This document shows, in pieces, positions 1 to 15,000 of a DNA stretch of 64,000 nucleotides; the stretch's first letter is position 1; every line of letters begins with the position of its first letter. The notes under the pieces are model-generated. The model was not told the DNA's origin. It was given only the letters and a program-made list of their open reading frames with translations, and searched no databases. The DNA is taken from contig NC_092322.1 in assembly GCF_036785885.1 (NCBI RefSeq), positions 16,328,466 to 16,392,465 on the forward strand, given 5' to 3'. Source of the stretch: Coffea arabica (lineage: Eukaryota; Streptophyta; Magnoliopsida; Gentianales; Rubiaceae). The position numbers and the translations under genes were made by a program.

Positions 1-117
1 AGATGGTTGATGAAAAACTTAGAGCATTAGAGCGCCAGAACTTTGGTAAGGACTCTCAAATACGTGTGGTTATTGTGGGATGTGATTACTTTGGAGTTGA
101 GCTGGTATTGGAATGAT
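1..117 (+). pseudogene. NDC1-like type II NAD(P)H dehydrogenase fragment
   Basis: Reading from position 3 gives about 37 residues ending in TGA, including DEKLRALERQNFGKDSQIRV followed by VVIVGCDYFGVEL. This resembles the start of the second Rossmann fold of plant NDC1, the plastid/mitochondrial alternative NAD(P)H-quinone oxidoreductase, where the family has a GCGYxGVEL motif. Here the second glycine of GxGxxG is Asp (GCDYFG), so nucleotide binding would be impaired. The sequence after GVEL no longer matches; GAGCTG|GTATTG could be an old exon end, but I see no following NDC1 exon in the next 2 kb. It is either the edge of a decayed gene lying to the left or a transposed scrap. Family assignment is from recall only. 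Confidence 0.5.
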
Positions 118-2258
118 TTTTCTTAAAAAAAAAAAAAATTAAATAATGAAAACTTTCAATATTAAATGCCAAACGTTATGCTTGTCAGTGCATTAACCAT
201 CAACAAATAAAATTTTATAAACAATAGAATGGATCAAGTGGTGAAGAAGTGAAGATTGAGATAATCTAATAATTAGTGGTAAACTTGAGTTTCAGCTTAG
301 CAAAAACACTAGCTGAAACATGTATAATGGCATTTCCGGTCAATATCAAAATCATATGTCAAGAATACCTAAAAGATACTACAAGGACTTGAGGCAATTT
401 ACATGCATGCAAGAGAATTGAAGTCCAGCAACAAATTTGTTGTATTATTCACCTTGTGGGAATGCATATGCAATTGTTTTAAAATTTGTCTTGTCCAAAT
501 ATTCTATTTATGGGAACAAGAAAGCTAATTTTTGGACTTTGATTTACAAATAGAAAGGGCAAATATGTAAAGTTGTATTCTCATAAAATTTTTTCTTTCC
601 AAATCTCTCCAACTCTCAAATAAGGGAAAGATATTTCTTTTCTTTTCTTTCATTAAACTCCCAAACGAAATATGCATCTTTTCCCTTCTCTTCTTTTCTT
701 TCCTAAGCTATCTTTTCTTTTCTGTTCTCTTCCTTCATAAACTCCCAAACTAAGCCTTAGTTAAGGCCCTTAAGCTTCCCTCGTTCAGTCGTTCCATTCC
801 TTTGAGAGGTGTACGTGTGTTTGGATTTAAGGTCCGTGAGTTTGCCTAGAAGTCAACAATTGTCTTTTGGGTATACTGGTGGAATCACTCGGGTGCATGT
901 GTTTCTTACAGCTGTTGAAAGAAGATGCCTTGTCTTGAGCGAGAGGCCAATAGTGAAGACCCGTGCCTCCTCCTTGTCCGTTGAGTTGAAAAAACAGAGC
1001 AAAGCCACAAGTTTTCGTTTTCTGCTAGTGTGGTTTTCATCAGCTGTGAAGAAAGAATCAGGCAGCAAAAACGACAACGTCAAGCTCTCCCCTTATCAAC
1101 GTAAATCCACCATCCCTTTACTGCTCCTTTGCTCTCCCTTCAGCTGGTTGATTTAGTTCTTCAAGTCTGGGATGTGAATTCCTTTAGCCATTTGTTGCAT
1201 GCCAGATGTTCGATGAAATGCTCATGTGAAGTTGGATTATATTTACACGACATTTTTGGTGCGGCTAGCTACCCTTTAGGTTGCTTGGAGGGAGGTGAAA
1301 AAAACTCTGGTTATTGAATATTAAATCCATAAGCTGCTTATCACAGTAGTGAATGCAAGAACATGTATTGTGAACCAATGAAATAGTAAGAAGTGATATA
1401 TAACTTCACAACCTTTTAGGTTGTGGAGGGCCAAGAAATTTTGAAGTCATGAAGATTCTTTTTGTATTTTGGGTTTTCTGTTTCGGTAGTTGTGGGGGAG
1501 GGGGAGGGGATAGGGTTGCTCTGTCTTCAGATTTTGTAAAGAAGAGCTTGTACAAGATTCAGTTACCACATAGTCCACATAACTTTGACCCTCTTCCCTG
1601 CCCCATCTGCCAATGCGATGAAAACTAAGAATCAAGTTCAGATGAAGCCACACTAAACACTACGATTATCACATTCCACTCCTATGGGTTGAGATAAAGT
1701 ATGTGCAAATAATTGGGGTTTTCTTTAATAGCTTGGAAATTATTGCTTCAGTGTTGACTATTCAAGTTTAATCTTCGTCCTTTCTGTCATACCACAAGAA
1801 AGTTGGACTTGTTCGCTTCATACATTAGGCACTTTAGGTATCAGATTTAACTTTCTGTGATCAGAGTCCAAGTAATGTTGGTTAACAGATTAGTTTGGAA
1901 ATCTCAAGGGCGTTATAAAAGAAAGGGCAAGCAAGCGAGAAACTTCCATAAGGATAAATTTATTAAACTTCTTGGTGCTTTAAGATTTTAAGTGGATTAA
2001 TGATGTAAGATTACTTTGAAGTTTATGGTTCCTATACTTGGGAATGTTATCAGATGAGGCAAATTTTTCTACAATTAATCATCTTAAACACTCTTTTCTT
2101 GTTTGTTTCTCTTTAGTTATCCATGATTCAGGAGGAGCACTGTAGGGTGTGTTGACAAATGATCCATGGTCTTTTTTTTTTTTTTTTTAATGTCACCTTG
2201 TAGATAATCTAAACATGTGGAAGGTTTTGTTATTAATTCATCTATATGATCAAAATTC
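118..2258. other. Upstream region of the DUS gene, no gene recognised
   Basis: This 2.1-kb stretch holds a pyrimidine-rich tract at about 590-740, a GT/GA-rich tract near 1490-1515 and a T-run at 2171-2188. One 115-codon open frame at 809-1156 has no recognisable domain. The stretch should contain the promoter and 5' untranslated leader of the DUS gene. A plausible acceptor, GGCATAG at about 2293-2299, suggests the leader may be spliced just before the coding start. Confidence 0.4.
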
Positions 2259-5200
2259 ATGTGCCTCTTTGGTGATGTCACTTTTATTCGTGGCATAGGT
2301 GCATCAAAGGGCTGGCTTTGGTCCAAAGGAATGGTGAAGTATTCTGGACATACACTAATTTCTTCTCTTACTCCTTTTTGTTGTGTCCTGAAAAACCATG
2401 GCAGATTGTCATCAAGTCTGTTTTATGGAAGTTCAACAAAGTCAAGGGTGTACCATTACTGTAAGAGGAGCCACTTCCATACTGAAACTATAATGGTTTC
2501 TCTGCGTTATCACCCTCCTTGGTTCAGGTGACTCCTTGATATTCTGATCAGTTTATTTGACTGTAGCATGACTTTGTTACTTTCCTCAGCATGACTTGTC
2601 TTTTGTTTAGTGTCTTCTTGTCAAGAAATTTCTTCGCCTTGCTAATAGAGGTTGAATTTTCAGTGTGGCACCAATGATGGATTGGACAGATAATCACTTT
2701 AGGACTTTAGCACGGCTCATCTCAAAACATGCATGGTTATACACAGAAATGATTGCTGCAGAGACAATTGTCTTTCAGAAAGGAGATTTGGTAAGTCTTC
2801 AGGAGATTTTCTTCTTGATGAGCAATGGGTGGAAAAAAAGGTAACCAGAATGTCATCACATGGAGATGTAGAAAAAAGAAAAAAATCTTACCGTCAAGCA
2901 TTCTGATCATTGAAACTGGGGAGATATGATTGTGTGTAATATTCATGTTTGCTACTGTTATGCTGGTGATTATCTTAGAAATTTTTTGGTTCTGGAGGCA
3001 TAGGCAGATTTATGATTAAATTATCTCAGAATCTTCATTTCTTTTGTACCTCGTGCCAGATATAATGTTCTTTTGTATCTTTTGTGATCAACTGTCTGTG
3101 CATATAAAATACTGTATAATATTTTTTTTCCAGAACCAGCACTTCAGTTTCAATCTGTAAATGCAGTTTAAGTGGAAAAAGAGGTCTATTGTGCCAAATT
3201 AGCATTTGGCGAGTCTAGTAAGGAATTTCCAGAGACATCTCATACTGACTATTTTTCTGGGATTTTCAGAACCGATTCTTGGCATATGGTCCAGAGCAAC
3301 ATCCAATAGTACTTCAGATTGGGGGAAGTAATTTGGATAACCTCGCAAAAGCAACTCAACTTGCAGATCCCTATGGCTACGATGAAATCAATTTCAAGTT
3401 TGTCTTTTTTGTCTTGTATGCAGAAGCTCTTGATTTTTGCTGCCTTTTGAATTTGAACTAAACCACTTCTATTCAACAGTTGTGGTTGTCCTAGCCCAAG
3501 GGTAGCTGGACATGGCTGTTTTGGCGTGCGTCTTATGCTGGATCCAAAGGTCTTTTACTGGTTGATTAAATATGAGTTAGTTTTGTTCATGTGAATATGG
3601 TCTGAAGAGACAAATTTGTTTTTACAAGGGAAGTTTGTTGCTGAGGCCATGTCAGTTATAGCTTCAAACACTGATGTACCTGTGAGTGTCAAATGCCGAA
3701 TCGGTGTTGATGACCATGACTCATATAATGAGCTCTGTAAGTTGACTTAAGCAAAAGATTTTTGCAGTTCACATGCTGAAATTAATTATAAAAAGTCTCA
3801 CTTCTTAGAAATGAGGACACATCTTTTGTTATAAGAAATGTTGGCTTTCTTAAAATTGTTGGACCAAAGTTTGGATCACTCGATCTCCTCACTATACTGT
3901 TAATTGTTGTTTAATCATTTCTGTTTCTATATGATTTTCTTAGTTTTTGTTTTTTTTTTGGGATGGATTGTATTGTTTAAGAACCAGTAAGGATGATTTT
4001 ATACTCTTTATCCAGTGATGCTCTCTTCATTGCCACTGTAAACCATCACCGAATACATATTCTATCTGATTACGGGATGTAAATGGATTTCTAAGATACT
4101 CTCACTTTCTCAAGTAACGTAGTGTTCATCAATCTTTGGTATGGTTTAAGCTTAATACCATTTAAAGCCTCTCCAAGCTAACGCCTTATTATAATAGTGG
4201 TACTCAACTGGATCAGATAAGGCTTTGGTTTTTTAAATTAAGGAGGTTTGAGGAGGAAGACCTTCCAAAATTTTTCAACATTTGCTTTTTAAGGCTAGTT
4301 TCATAAATACAAACTTTTTTCTCCTTTTCTTGCATTGCTAGTTCCCGTAGACTTGCATGCTCACTCTTGCTTGAAGGTTCATATACTTGATCCATGTCGG
4401 AAGGATAAATTTTAGTGTATTGTGTCTATGTCGCATGGAACTGTTTTGCATGATTCCCTTGCAATTTCTATTGTCTTTGGGTTTATAATTGTTACTTTTG
4501 GTATCATTAATGCAATAAATCATAAACTTCGAGAGAGAAGACATAACTTTCAATCAACATAAGAGTAGATTGGTGTTGACTTGAGCAAATTGACCCTTCT
4601 ACAATCTAGGGGTCAGAGGAGGAGTGGTCATTAAAATTTTCTGTTTCATTTGATTGAAAGTCGCAACTATGAAATGGCTTCCATTATGCTGAAACCTTTT
4701 TTTTTGTCACTCATTTATCTAATATAATGCATGATGGAGCTGACAAGTAACTATAACTTCCCAAATAGAGACCTGTTTGACTTTTTCCCTGTTAATCTTT
4801 CATTTTTTCCAATTAGTGCTGTTACTTTTGTAAAATTTAACAAAGTTTGCATTAAAACAAGAAGTTTCAAATCAAGCCCTTTCATGTAGGAATTTCATCT
4901 AAAAAACTTATGAAAGGGAAGTGTGCAACAGCATTACCCAAAATCTGAAAGTATAACAAAGCAATCCATCAGGTCTCAGGTCTGGAGTCTCGTTGTGTTT
5001 GGTCTGGAAGGCCAGCTAGTGTGTGGGCTAGGTTTGGGAAAAGGTTGGTATGTGTGTGTTTACCAAAGAGTGTTTGCTAAATGCTCTGTTTTGTTTTGTG
5101 CGTTTGCAAAATCTTGGTAGGAATGTGTGTGGATTTCTCCTGATCTATTTCACTTTTCTCATTTTTTGAAGGTGATTTCATATACAAGGTTTCATCGCAA

Positions 5201-8200
5201 TCACCTACTAGGCATTTCATTATACACTCCCGAAAAGCATTACTTAATGGACTCAGCCCAGCTGAAAATAGAAAAATTCCTCCCCTGAAGTATGTATTTA
5301 ACGAGTATTAATTTGTTTCTCTAGCTTAACTTTCTGTTGAAGACATGTTCTACTATTACTAAGCAATTAAAATCAGCTTTTATGGTACCCTTTGATCATT
5401 GTAGTTAACTGTCAATGTCCTTTCTTTTTACACTTGCTGGTGTTGCAGATACGAATACTATTATGCTTTGTTGCGTGATTTTCCCGATCTACAGTTTACA
5501 ATAAATGGAGGTATACAAACCATAGATGAAGTAAGTTTGAAGTATTATCTAATTGTATGCATTGGTGATGCTGGATAAGATTAAAATTTGTTTGGGTTGT
5601 GTTTTTGCAAATTCAATTGATTATGCTCTGGTTTGCAGTCATTTGGAAAGTTTCCAAGGTGGAAACTTTTCAAAATATCCTCTCCATCTACCTTCTTGTC
5701 ACATAAAGACAGTATTAAAAAATGTAATGCTAAGGGAGGAATCATGGGTATGAATTGATTGTGTATGCATACTAGATGACTAAGGACACTGGAAATGAGC
5801 AGTGTTAACAAAAATACTCAAATGAACGATTTTGGGGACTGATGGATATTCAGAACTGGTTTTTAGGGACTTTGGATGGCTCTAATGGTGAGCTCAAGGA
5901 AAAGTGCTTGGATGTTGCTCAGAATAGGAAGAGGACTCTGCTTTAAGCATCACTACAAACTGACATGTCGGTTAACGTCCTTTTTTTTGATGTTTCCTGA
6001 AAATGTTTTTGCTCATATGAGGGCTACTGGAGGGAAAGGGGGACTCGACCCTGTCCCTACTAGCTTGGCATTATTGTAAGATATATGGTTTATGGTTTAG
6101 CTGGAATTTATCAATTCAAAAGTAGAAAAAACTTGCTGGAGATACTTGAAATCTAATGAGTTTAGTATAGAAGTCTGCATGGCCAGAGACGAGGCATGTC
6201 AAAATGAAAGGTCAAAAGTAGCACGGTTGACCAAGAGTTACATGTGATGTGGGAGGTAGATTTGATACGATTTTTGGTATCTTTAATAGGGAGGTTAGGA
6301 AATACTGGAATACTTGAAATGGTCATGGGGAAATGGTTAAAATGAGCAGGAAGACTGACTTATGACTCTGGGAGGTTTTGGATTAGATTTGCCCATTTGA
6401 TTTGTCTGTACCATTATCTAAAGTAGTTGATGCATTCCATGGAAATGGCATTTTTAAATAAAATTAATCTTCGTTTTACTTTTCTTTTTGAAGATTGGTG
6501 GATCTGTTGTTCACAAAGCTTTTTCTTAGATTGGCGGGTCCCCCATACTGGGTATGGTTGCCAATAAACAGCAAAGAGCAACTGTTTATATCAAAACCAC
6601 AGTACTCCTCTTCATCTGGGCATAACCGATGGTCCAAATCCTTGAGAGATTGTTTCCAGGGGCATCTCTGTTTGGAATGGATCTTAATTGGCATTCTACA
6701 CTAAACTGATGCAAGGAAGACAGGATTCAAATTTTCCAACGGTTAGAATAAAAATTTGGTACTGGAGGGTTTTTTTTTTATTATTTTAAATAATCATTAT
6801 AGTTTGGGCAGATAGATTAATGTATGTTCTGAGAGAGTTGGACATACTCACAACTTATTCTTGCATAAAAGCTAGTGAAGATAGTCAGATTGTGACACGT
6901 GTTCACCAGGTGCCAATTACACTGGCAGGGTTAGAGATGGGTGATACGACTTCCACTATAGATTGTATACAAAAAATAATTACCAAAGTATTTAGCCAGC
7001 TCAATTCCTTGTCTGCTCTCAACTTTTGGTTTACATTACTTCGGATAAAATTAGCAGACTCGATACAGTGAATCCATTTTTTAGGAAGCCTTGTTCAAAT
7101 CATTATGGAAATGTAACTTCGCCCACTTTCAAGTCCATTCAACTGTCTTAGAAAGTTTAGCAAATTTTGTCGCTATTATCCATATCTACCTCCTAGGACA
7201 CCCACATTAATATTGGGGAACTTTTTGGTTACAGAAAATGCATGACCAAATGTGGATATTATAAGATCAGATGAATATTAGAAAAGAAGGGGAAGTTGAG
7301 TCCCAAATTAATACTGTGATTTGGCAAGATGATAACATGGAGCTGATCTAGAATATCATTTGCAAGTCTGTTTTGTTTGTTTTAAGCTGGCTTTACGCCT
7401 GGGTTAAGGTAGTGACTTTGTTCAAAACGTTTGGCTCATAGTTTCTGCATTTGGCATTGCATTTTGAGGCTTTTGTAGCCTAGGCTAACTGTAAAGTGAG
7501 CTAATGACAACCATGTGCTGTCATATCTTGGTCTCCAACTTTTATAGTGAGATTAAGTATTCTAGTCTCCAAATCTATTTGACCCAAAAAACTGTGCCAT
7601 CCAAGCACTTTTAGGCAGCTTATGAAACGAAGAATATTCTTTGGAAATGAACTCCCGCTTGTTTAGGTTTGAAGCCTATGTTCTGTTCTATCTTTGATCA
7701 GATTTCTTCTTCTCTGCACTCTTATCTATTTCTGTGTCTGTGTTTCTGCACACACACAGAGTGACCTGACAGTCATCTAATAATATCTCTATCCAACCAA
7801 TCTTGCTATTCCCAATCACTACAATTAAGCTTAAAACTCTTATTCTACCAACATAAAATTTCCATAAAGGTGTATATGCTCAAATACACTAAATTAGCTA
7901 CTGAGCTAGCATAGTTCGGGTGTTGAAGTTATCGATCCCAGATAGTAGTATATGGATAAATGTCACCGTTGCCATACACAAAAAAGGTGCCTTTAGCTCG
8001 TTTTTATTGTTTAGCAAATGTTTGATACTCTTAAAGAATCTGGAGTTACTAGTATTTTGTGTTTATTCTGTCTTTGCAAATGATAGATTATGAAGTCATG
8101 GTTCATGGAAATTTCATTGAGGCCACATCAGGTGATTTGGTAAAATATGATAGCAATGAAACAAATAACATTGACAACAATCGACTAGAACTTAACAGCC

Positions 8201-8962
8201 TTTTCATTACGAATGGTGACGATATACTTCTATTGAAATTTTGCCTAGGTAAATGCAGCAAGAACAGAAGGTGCTCATGGTGTTATGCTTGGACGTGCAG
8301 CCTATAGCAAGTATGAAGAAGCCATTTCCCATATGCTTCCTATCTATGAAATATGGATGCGTTGTTTTTGGTTGATGATAGCACTTGATGAACTCTTGTG
8401 GACTTTGTTTCTTCAATCTAGTCATTCAAAGCTTCAGTTTTGCATTTTAAGTATAATCTTTTACTTATGTGACTTGTGTTGCATGTGTCATTAGAATTCT
8501 CGATGAAGATATTGAGAGACTCTTATAGATCTGGGTACTACATTTAATATGCATGTGGTTTGTGTCTCTACTTTTGTTTTCCACTTTGCTTGTAAAAAGG
8601 GGGTGGATATCAAGAAATGGTTACCTTTTGTTTAGGTATCAAATGGCCCATGCCAGATCTCGAATTTTAAATGACAATTGTTGGTCACTTTTCACTGCAT
8701 AATTCTGGACCATGAATTAAAGAAAAAGAGTTGATGAAGTATTACCTAATGAGAATTTTTTTTGACATCTTTCATTTATTTGCACTTGATATTGTGGTGT
8801 GGCCAATTAGTAGATTTTCTAATTTTCACCTGTCAATAGCAGTGACAAATCACATAGGGCTATCTGCATTATATATTTTATCATGATTCTCAACTTTTGG
8901 AAATGATCTTACCTCTTTTTGAGCCATTCTCTGTCTCTTGCCTGGTTGGCTAAAAACCAAGT

Positions 8963-9013
<51 letters not shown>

Positions 9014-12000
9014 GCCTGGTTGACTAAATAAAAAGTTTAATTTTTGCAGTCCATGGCAAACATTGGGACATGTAGACAGTTTAGTATATGGTGCACCTCG
9101 AAGTGATCTAACCAGGCGTCAGGTTCTATAGTTGGATTATGCATCATATTTTGCCATTGACTGTGTTTCTAAGTTGTCCATATATTTTTGTTCTAGGTCC
9201 TTGAGCAGTACCAGATATATGGTGATTCAGTCCTTGGCAAATATGGGCAAAAACCAAATGTTCGGGATGTTGTTAAGGTATGAAGTCTACTCATGTTTCA
9301 TCCAATTAATGTTTTCAACATCGGGGTTCTTGCGTTCCGTTTTCTTTTACGAGACAGGTTATAATACGTGCAAAATTGTTGACATTTTATTGTTCTCTGA
9401 ACTTTCTCTGCTTTTGCTTATCATCACATTCCTCTTCTAATGCGGATAGGATGTTGCATATGGTCATTTCTTGCTTGCACTTTACACTCATAGCACAAAT
9501 CGCAGCCTCCAGCAAGTGGGGCCCAAACTAACTGTCCCCAAATGGACTTTTGCCATATCTGGTTGTTTTGTTCATATATCACAGAAACCGCTTAATCAAA
9601 AGTATCTCTTTATGCACTTCATTCAATTTCCACAATGTATCAGTTTCCCCATCATTTAAGAACAGATTTTGAGTTGGTGGCTCTGCCGTGATTCTATAGA
9701 ACAGCTGCTGCAAAAGACGATGTCCAAGTTGCCACATGCTTTGGATTTGAAACATTAGAATTTGGTCTTATGCTCTTGGCCAATGACATATGCAACAGGT
9801 TTTTAGTTTTTTACTACATGCATAATATGTTAACAACTCCTTGAAGGCAATTGTTCAAGTTGTCTCTGATAGAGTGATAGAATGTCGTTATGGTCCATAA
9901 TGGTTAATGTGAACCAATTGGGGTCTTTATTGTTTAGAAATTGTATAAAGAGGATTCCTGCTCTGGTGTCAATCACTTTTCTGGCTGTAAATAGCATAAT
10001 TGATTACCTGCCTGTTTAGGGGCAAAATCAGGGACTAATGCATATTTCCCTGCAATAGATGTGATGTGTGCAAAGCATGTTCTTCTATCCTGCACAGTTA
10101 AAGGGACAAAAATCTGAAAGTTAGGTCATCATATTGATTAATTTCGCATGTCATGCATATTAGCTGGATTTTTTTCCAGCTAAGAAGTGAAAGGCTGTGG
10201 GCCTACAGACTGTAAGGTGCATCTGTTAAAAGTATAGGTAGGATTTGCTTCATTTTAAATTTGTGGACTAAAATTAGATTTTGAGAATTTATTGTGACCA
10301 GTTTTGCAGTTTTCTTGGTAGATGAGCTTCAAATGGCTGGTTATGGGTGTTATCATTGGTATTGCATTATAGCTGGCAAAGAAAGTCAAATGGGCTTGTT
10401 CTCTTTGTCTTGCAATTTTGAGACTTTGGAAGTCTGTGTGTGTGATATGTCATGTTCTGTTATGATTGGCTCAAATGGGTTTCACATGCTTTCCATCCCT
10501 TTGCATATGTTGTACTTGTTGGGATCTCCTGATTTAATTGTAGTTGCTAATTTGGTCAGAGATATATTATCTATTTCTATCTTGTTCTCCTCTTACCTAA
10601 ATAAAAGTCAATTTAGCTTAGTGCTCTATGCCACAAGCTGTCAAAGCATTTCAATTGTGTGGAAGACACTTAAAATGCACGAGGGTCTGCATAAATGAGA
10701 TTTTCTTGTACATATGTAGAAGAAACTCTTTCCATGTGTTTTTGGTTTTATGAGTCAATCATGGGCTTGTTCTCCAGCCGCTATTTTGAAATGAGAGGCT
10801 GAATTTGAGAAGCAGTCCTGGGTTGCTAGTAAAAACAGCTTTTGGCTTAATAAAACATGCAAAAGGATACATGTTTTACATTTCTTCTAAAAGATTTTTT
10901 GAATCAACTTACTTTCCAATTTCAAATAACCCGATTATAGTTTTTTATAAGCTGTTCCAGACAAGCCTAAAATGGAATTGGTACAACAAATTTTGAGAAA
11001 AGCTGATTTTGAGAAGCAGTCTTGGGATTGCTTTCAAAAACATGAAAAAGATGCACATTTTAAATTTTTTCCAAAGATTTTTGAATCAACTTCCCAAGTT
11101 CAAATTACTGATTATAGTTACAAGATGTTTCAAGCAAGCCTAAAATGATATTGGTACCACAAATTTTGAGCAGCAGTCTTTGGGTTGCTCTCAAAAGCAG
11201 CTTTTAGCTTTTTAAAAAATGAATAGGATACATGTTTAAATTTTTTCCGAAGATTTTTGAAATCAATTTACTTTGCAATGTTGATAATGTGGTTATAGTA
11301 TTTTATAAGCTGTTGAGAACAAGCCTATATGTATATTGGTACCACAACTTGGGTGATGCTTCCTATCCCACCACTTGGTCTTGGGGAATTCAACTATCTG
11401 TTCTGTGTTGCCTGATTAATGGTGGAAGTTGAAAGTAAAATACCAGCTGTTGCTGTCTTAAAACTGCTAACCGAAACTTATGCAATTCTTTTGTCTTACT
11501 GCAGCCTTTGCTTGGTCTTTTTCATTCTGAGCCTGGAAATGCCTTATGGAAACGCAATGTTGACTCTGCTTTTCAACATTGCACGGTATGTTTCTATCAA
11601 ACAGAAATATGTCAATGACATTAGTTTTAAGTGTTTGTTTTATTTTTGTCTTAATAAATCTTGGCTACAATAGGACCATCATATCCACGTTATCTTAAGC
11701 TGTGAATATGGACCGTTAGGTGCAATAGAGATTTTTTTTTCCTAGTTAATACTTTTCGTGCAAGGAGTATTCAGGTAAGAATATTTTCTTTCCCAACATA
11801 AAACTGGAATAAGGAGTTGAATTATAGGTAGGATAACCAAGCAGTTGGCATACACACGGCATACTGAAGTGCTAAGTGCAGAGAGAAAGTCAATCGAGTT
11901 GTCAAAATGGACTATTTACTCCTGAAAAAAATATAGAAATCAAAATGTTCCCTTTAGCTTCTATTTGGAATTTTCTGTTTCTTGGAGGTTTCCTGTTTCT

Positions 12001-15000
12001 GTCATTCCAAAGATCCCATATCCTGCTAAGGGTGCAACCTTTCCTTTCCTGTTTGTCTTTTTCATATTCCTCTTTGCCAGCATAAGAATATTTTTTTTAC
12101 TGATCCTGGCTTGTTCCACTTTATAATTCAGAGAAGTAAATATGAAACACCAACATTTTTGGGCAGTGTACGGTAGAAATATGATGAGGTCATAAAGTTT
12201 TTTTTTTTTTTTTTTAGAATTTGTTCTAGGATAATAATTGTGTTTATTGTGCAGTGAGGGATGCTAGCACCCCCTATACTGTCTTTCCGAACTAACCTTA
12301 GTATGAATGAGATAATGTTACAGTTCTATTGCAATTTGATAAAACACAAAAATTATTGCAGGAGGTATGCAAGAGTAGTTGTAGCTCGCCTCTGAAGTCC
12401 AATTTAAAAACCTAAACAGGTTGAGCTGGTCTTATTGCTCCAGAAAGACATGTAAACCAATATAGCATTTATTGTATTCATTTTTATTTTGACCTCTTGT
12501 TCCTGTTGTCGTGTAAAGCCCACGGTTCACATATTGCTAAAAATGCAAGCTTTCATGTCCGCCTCTTCCTTCTCTATCACAAGCTTATACTACCTTACCC
12601 TTGCATGCATCACCATGTAGTGCCAATCATTTTTATCTGCACATTTTGACACTCTTGCTACCTCCTCCCAAGTATGATCTACATAACAATTTCTTCCTCG
12701 TTAGATGGAAACTCCAGCTGCTAAACTCTTCTCTTCCTTTTTTTCGTAGTTAGGATGGCATTAGCAATGGGGCCTCAAGTGAAGAAAACCATTTCGTAGG
12801 GGCCTGTGTTGCCTTTCAAGGAAACTTTGTTCTCCTTTTATTACTAAGCTTTGATACTAGGACTTTGACAATGAAGTTGCTCCTCTAGTCCTCTTGCCTT
12901 GTTTCAACATCCAGTTATAAGTGTGTGGTACTGATTAACAATATTCATAGAGCTTTACTGGGTGGGACTGAACTGAATTAGCCTTCCAGTCTACAGTCGC
13001 TAATTATATTTTGGGTAGTTATGGTTTCTTATATTTTATGTTCCTGTGTATTCAATGGTTTTGGTTTGAGCTCTATCTGAGAAATTCAGTTTTTTCCATT
13101 GGCAGCACATGAAAAATCCTGGAAAATCTGTTGTAAGTGGGTTTTGACCACAACATTTCTCCTTCCAAAATTTCACTCTAGCACCATTACTAACCTAGAA
13201 AAGTATTATAACAACAAAGGTATCCTAGCCAGCCATAATTCCCTTCGAAAGCCTCATATGGGGCTACGGTCTTCAGGCCCTCTACAGGTTATCCAGTTGC
13301 CCATTTAAGTGCATATGTTTAAGCAACTTGGGCCTTGGCAGATATCCATATTTATTTTGTTGTTTTTTATAGCCTAACTTGCAGAATATAAGAGCTAGTT
13401 GATAAGATTTAATTGTTGCAATGAAAGAAGATGATTTTAAAGATTACTTATGCTTGTTCAATACTTTTCTGCCTAAAAAGCTCTTGCAGTGCTTTCAATC
13501 ATCTTTAGTGGCTACCTTTTTCATTTCTCCTAAAGAAAAGAAATAGCAAAAAAGGCATGGTGATCTTTCCTCCTTGTACCTTTACTTTTTTCTTTTTGAG
13601 TATACTTAAATAACTTTATAAAAGTACTATTGTTAGCAAGAAAAAACTGTCTGGTCACTGTACAGTTTTCTGTTTGCACACAGTTTCTTCTACATGAGTA
13701 TTAACCAATAGGCTGATGAGAATTGATTTTATGTTATCCCCTTGTTGTTGAAGGCGGTTTTAGTAATGGCAACCTTGTGCTAGTTTTTGAATGTCGAATT
13801 GGGTTGACTGCCGTAGAACATCAATTAGAACCTGATGTTTATCAATGCTGAAACTGCTGATGTTCTCAAAATGTTTGTTCCTACAGGCTTATGCTGCAGT
13901 TCATAGCCTAAAAGAATAAAGATATTATAAATGAAATAAAATAAGGATGAGAGATTAATCTCAAAACCAATGTAGTATAAATTGGTTTTGAAGGTTGAAA
14001 ACACTATCTGTAACATTCATTTCTAAATGCTTTTCTCCATTGTTTTGTTTGGTTGCTTCACCATGGGAGTTGAATTTGAAGTTCTTTTAAAAAAAAGAGT
14101 AGGAAAAATAATAGACAAAAATGATAGAAACAGCGATTGTTGTCTTCTTGGCTGAATTTTTGACTGCTCCACAGTCACTTTAAGGAATAGCAGATCCTGA
14201 AAATACTATATCATATTCTAATCCATGTGAAACCTGAATTGCGGTGGTCTGTAGTGGAATTGGATGGTAAATTAGTCCAAATGTTAAGTTAGCATATTTA
14301 TGTGCATTTATTTTGACTGTCCGAAGACTCTGGTTATTGTTGGAAGACTTAGCGACAACAAAATCTTATTGCTGTACCTCTAAGACATAAAAATTGTGAT
14401 AACATGCATCATTGTTTAACTACTTTGGGATGAGAACTCTTTGGTGCAGTAGCTCTTTTCCTCTTCCTTTATGATTAGCCACATAAGAAGGATATCCTGT
14501 CTGGAGGTTTTCATAGTACATGCCTTCTAAGACATACGTTTTCCTGGCTCTACGCTTGGTCTAGGTTTTGAGATTGTGTGAATGGAAGGCTTTTAATTGA
14601 GGTCTTGCTTGGATGAAGGTAACTACTCTTTACCTTGGGAGAAAACTGAGAGGGAAGTGGAAACTAAATTGGCAACATCCTCACAACCTCTAAACCATCA
14701 GAACTGGAATTTTGGCTATTGAATTTGTTTACTATCATATGCACCAGTATTGAAGAAAGTACGAGTAATATGAGAGTGTTGATATTTGATCAAAGTGCAA
14801 AACAGTTTGAGACATTTCTCATAGAACTTCTCCATGCATGCAATGTGATCTTAGAAGCATCACTAGCTGCATGTACTCCTAACTATTTCAGCAATTTGTG
14901 GTTTGAAAATTCTTTTCTGCCTTTGGAAATTCTTGTCTGCCCTATTGGGCAAGGGGCGGTGGTTTAGAGGTAGGGTTTGACCACCATGATGTAAGAAAAT

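Noticed and set aside
809..1156. A 115-codon open frame upstream of the DUS gene
   Set aside because: No recognisable domain, no clear splice link to the first DUS exon, and a non-ATG start; may be leader sequence at most.
8969..9010. TC array considered as a CRISPR-like or regulatory array
   Set aside because: Plain dinucleotide microsatellite in a plant intron; no spacer structure.
10294..10698. A 134-codon open frame in DUS intron 10
   Set aside because: Lies wholly inside an intron, composition as the surroundings, no domain; the exons on either side join in phase without it.
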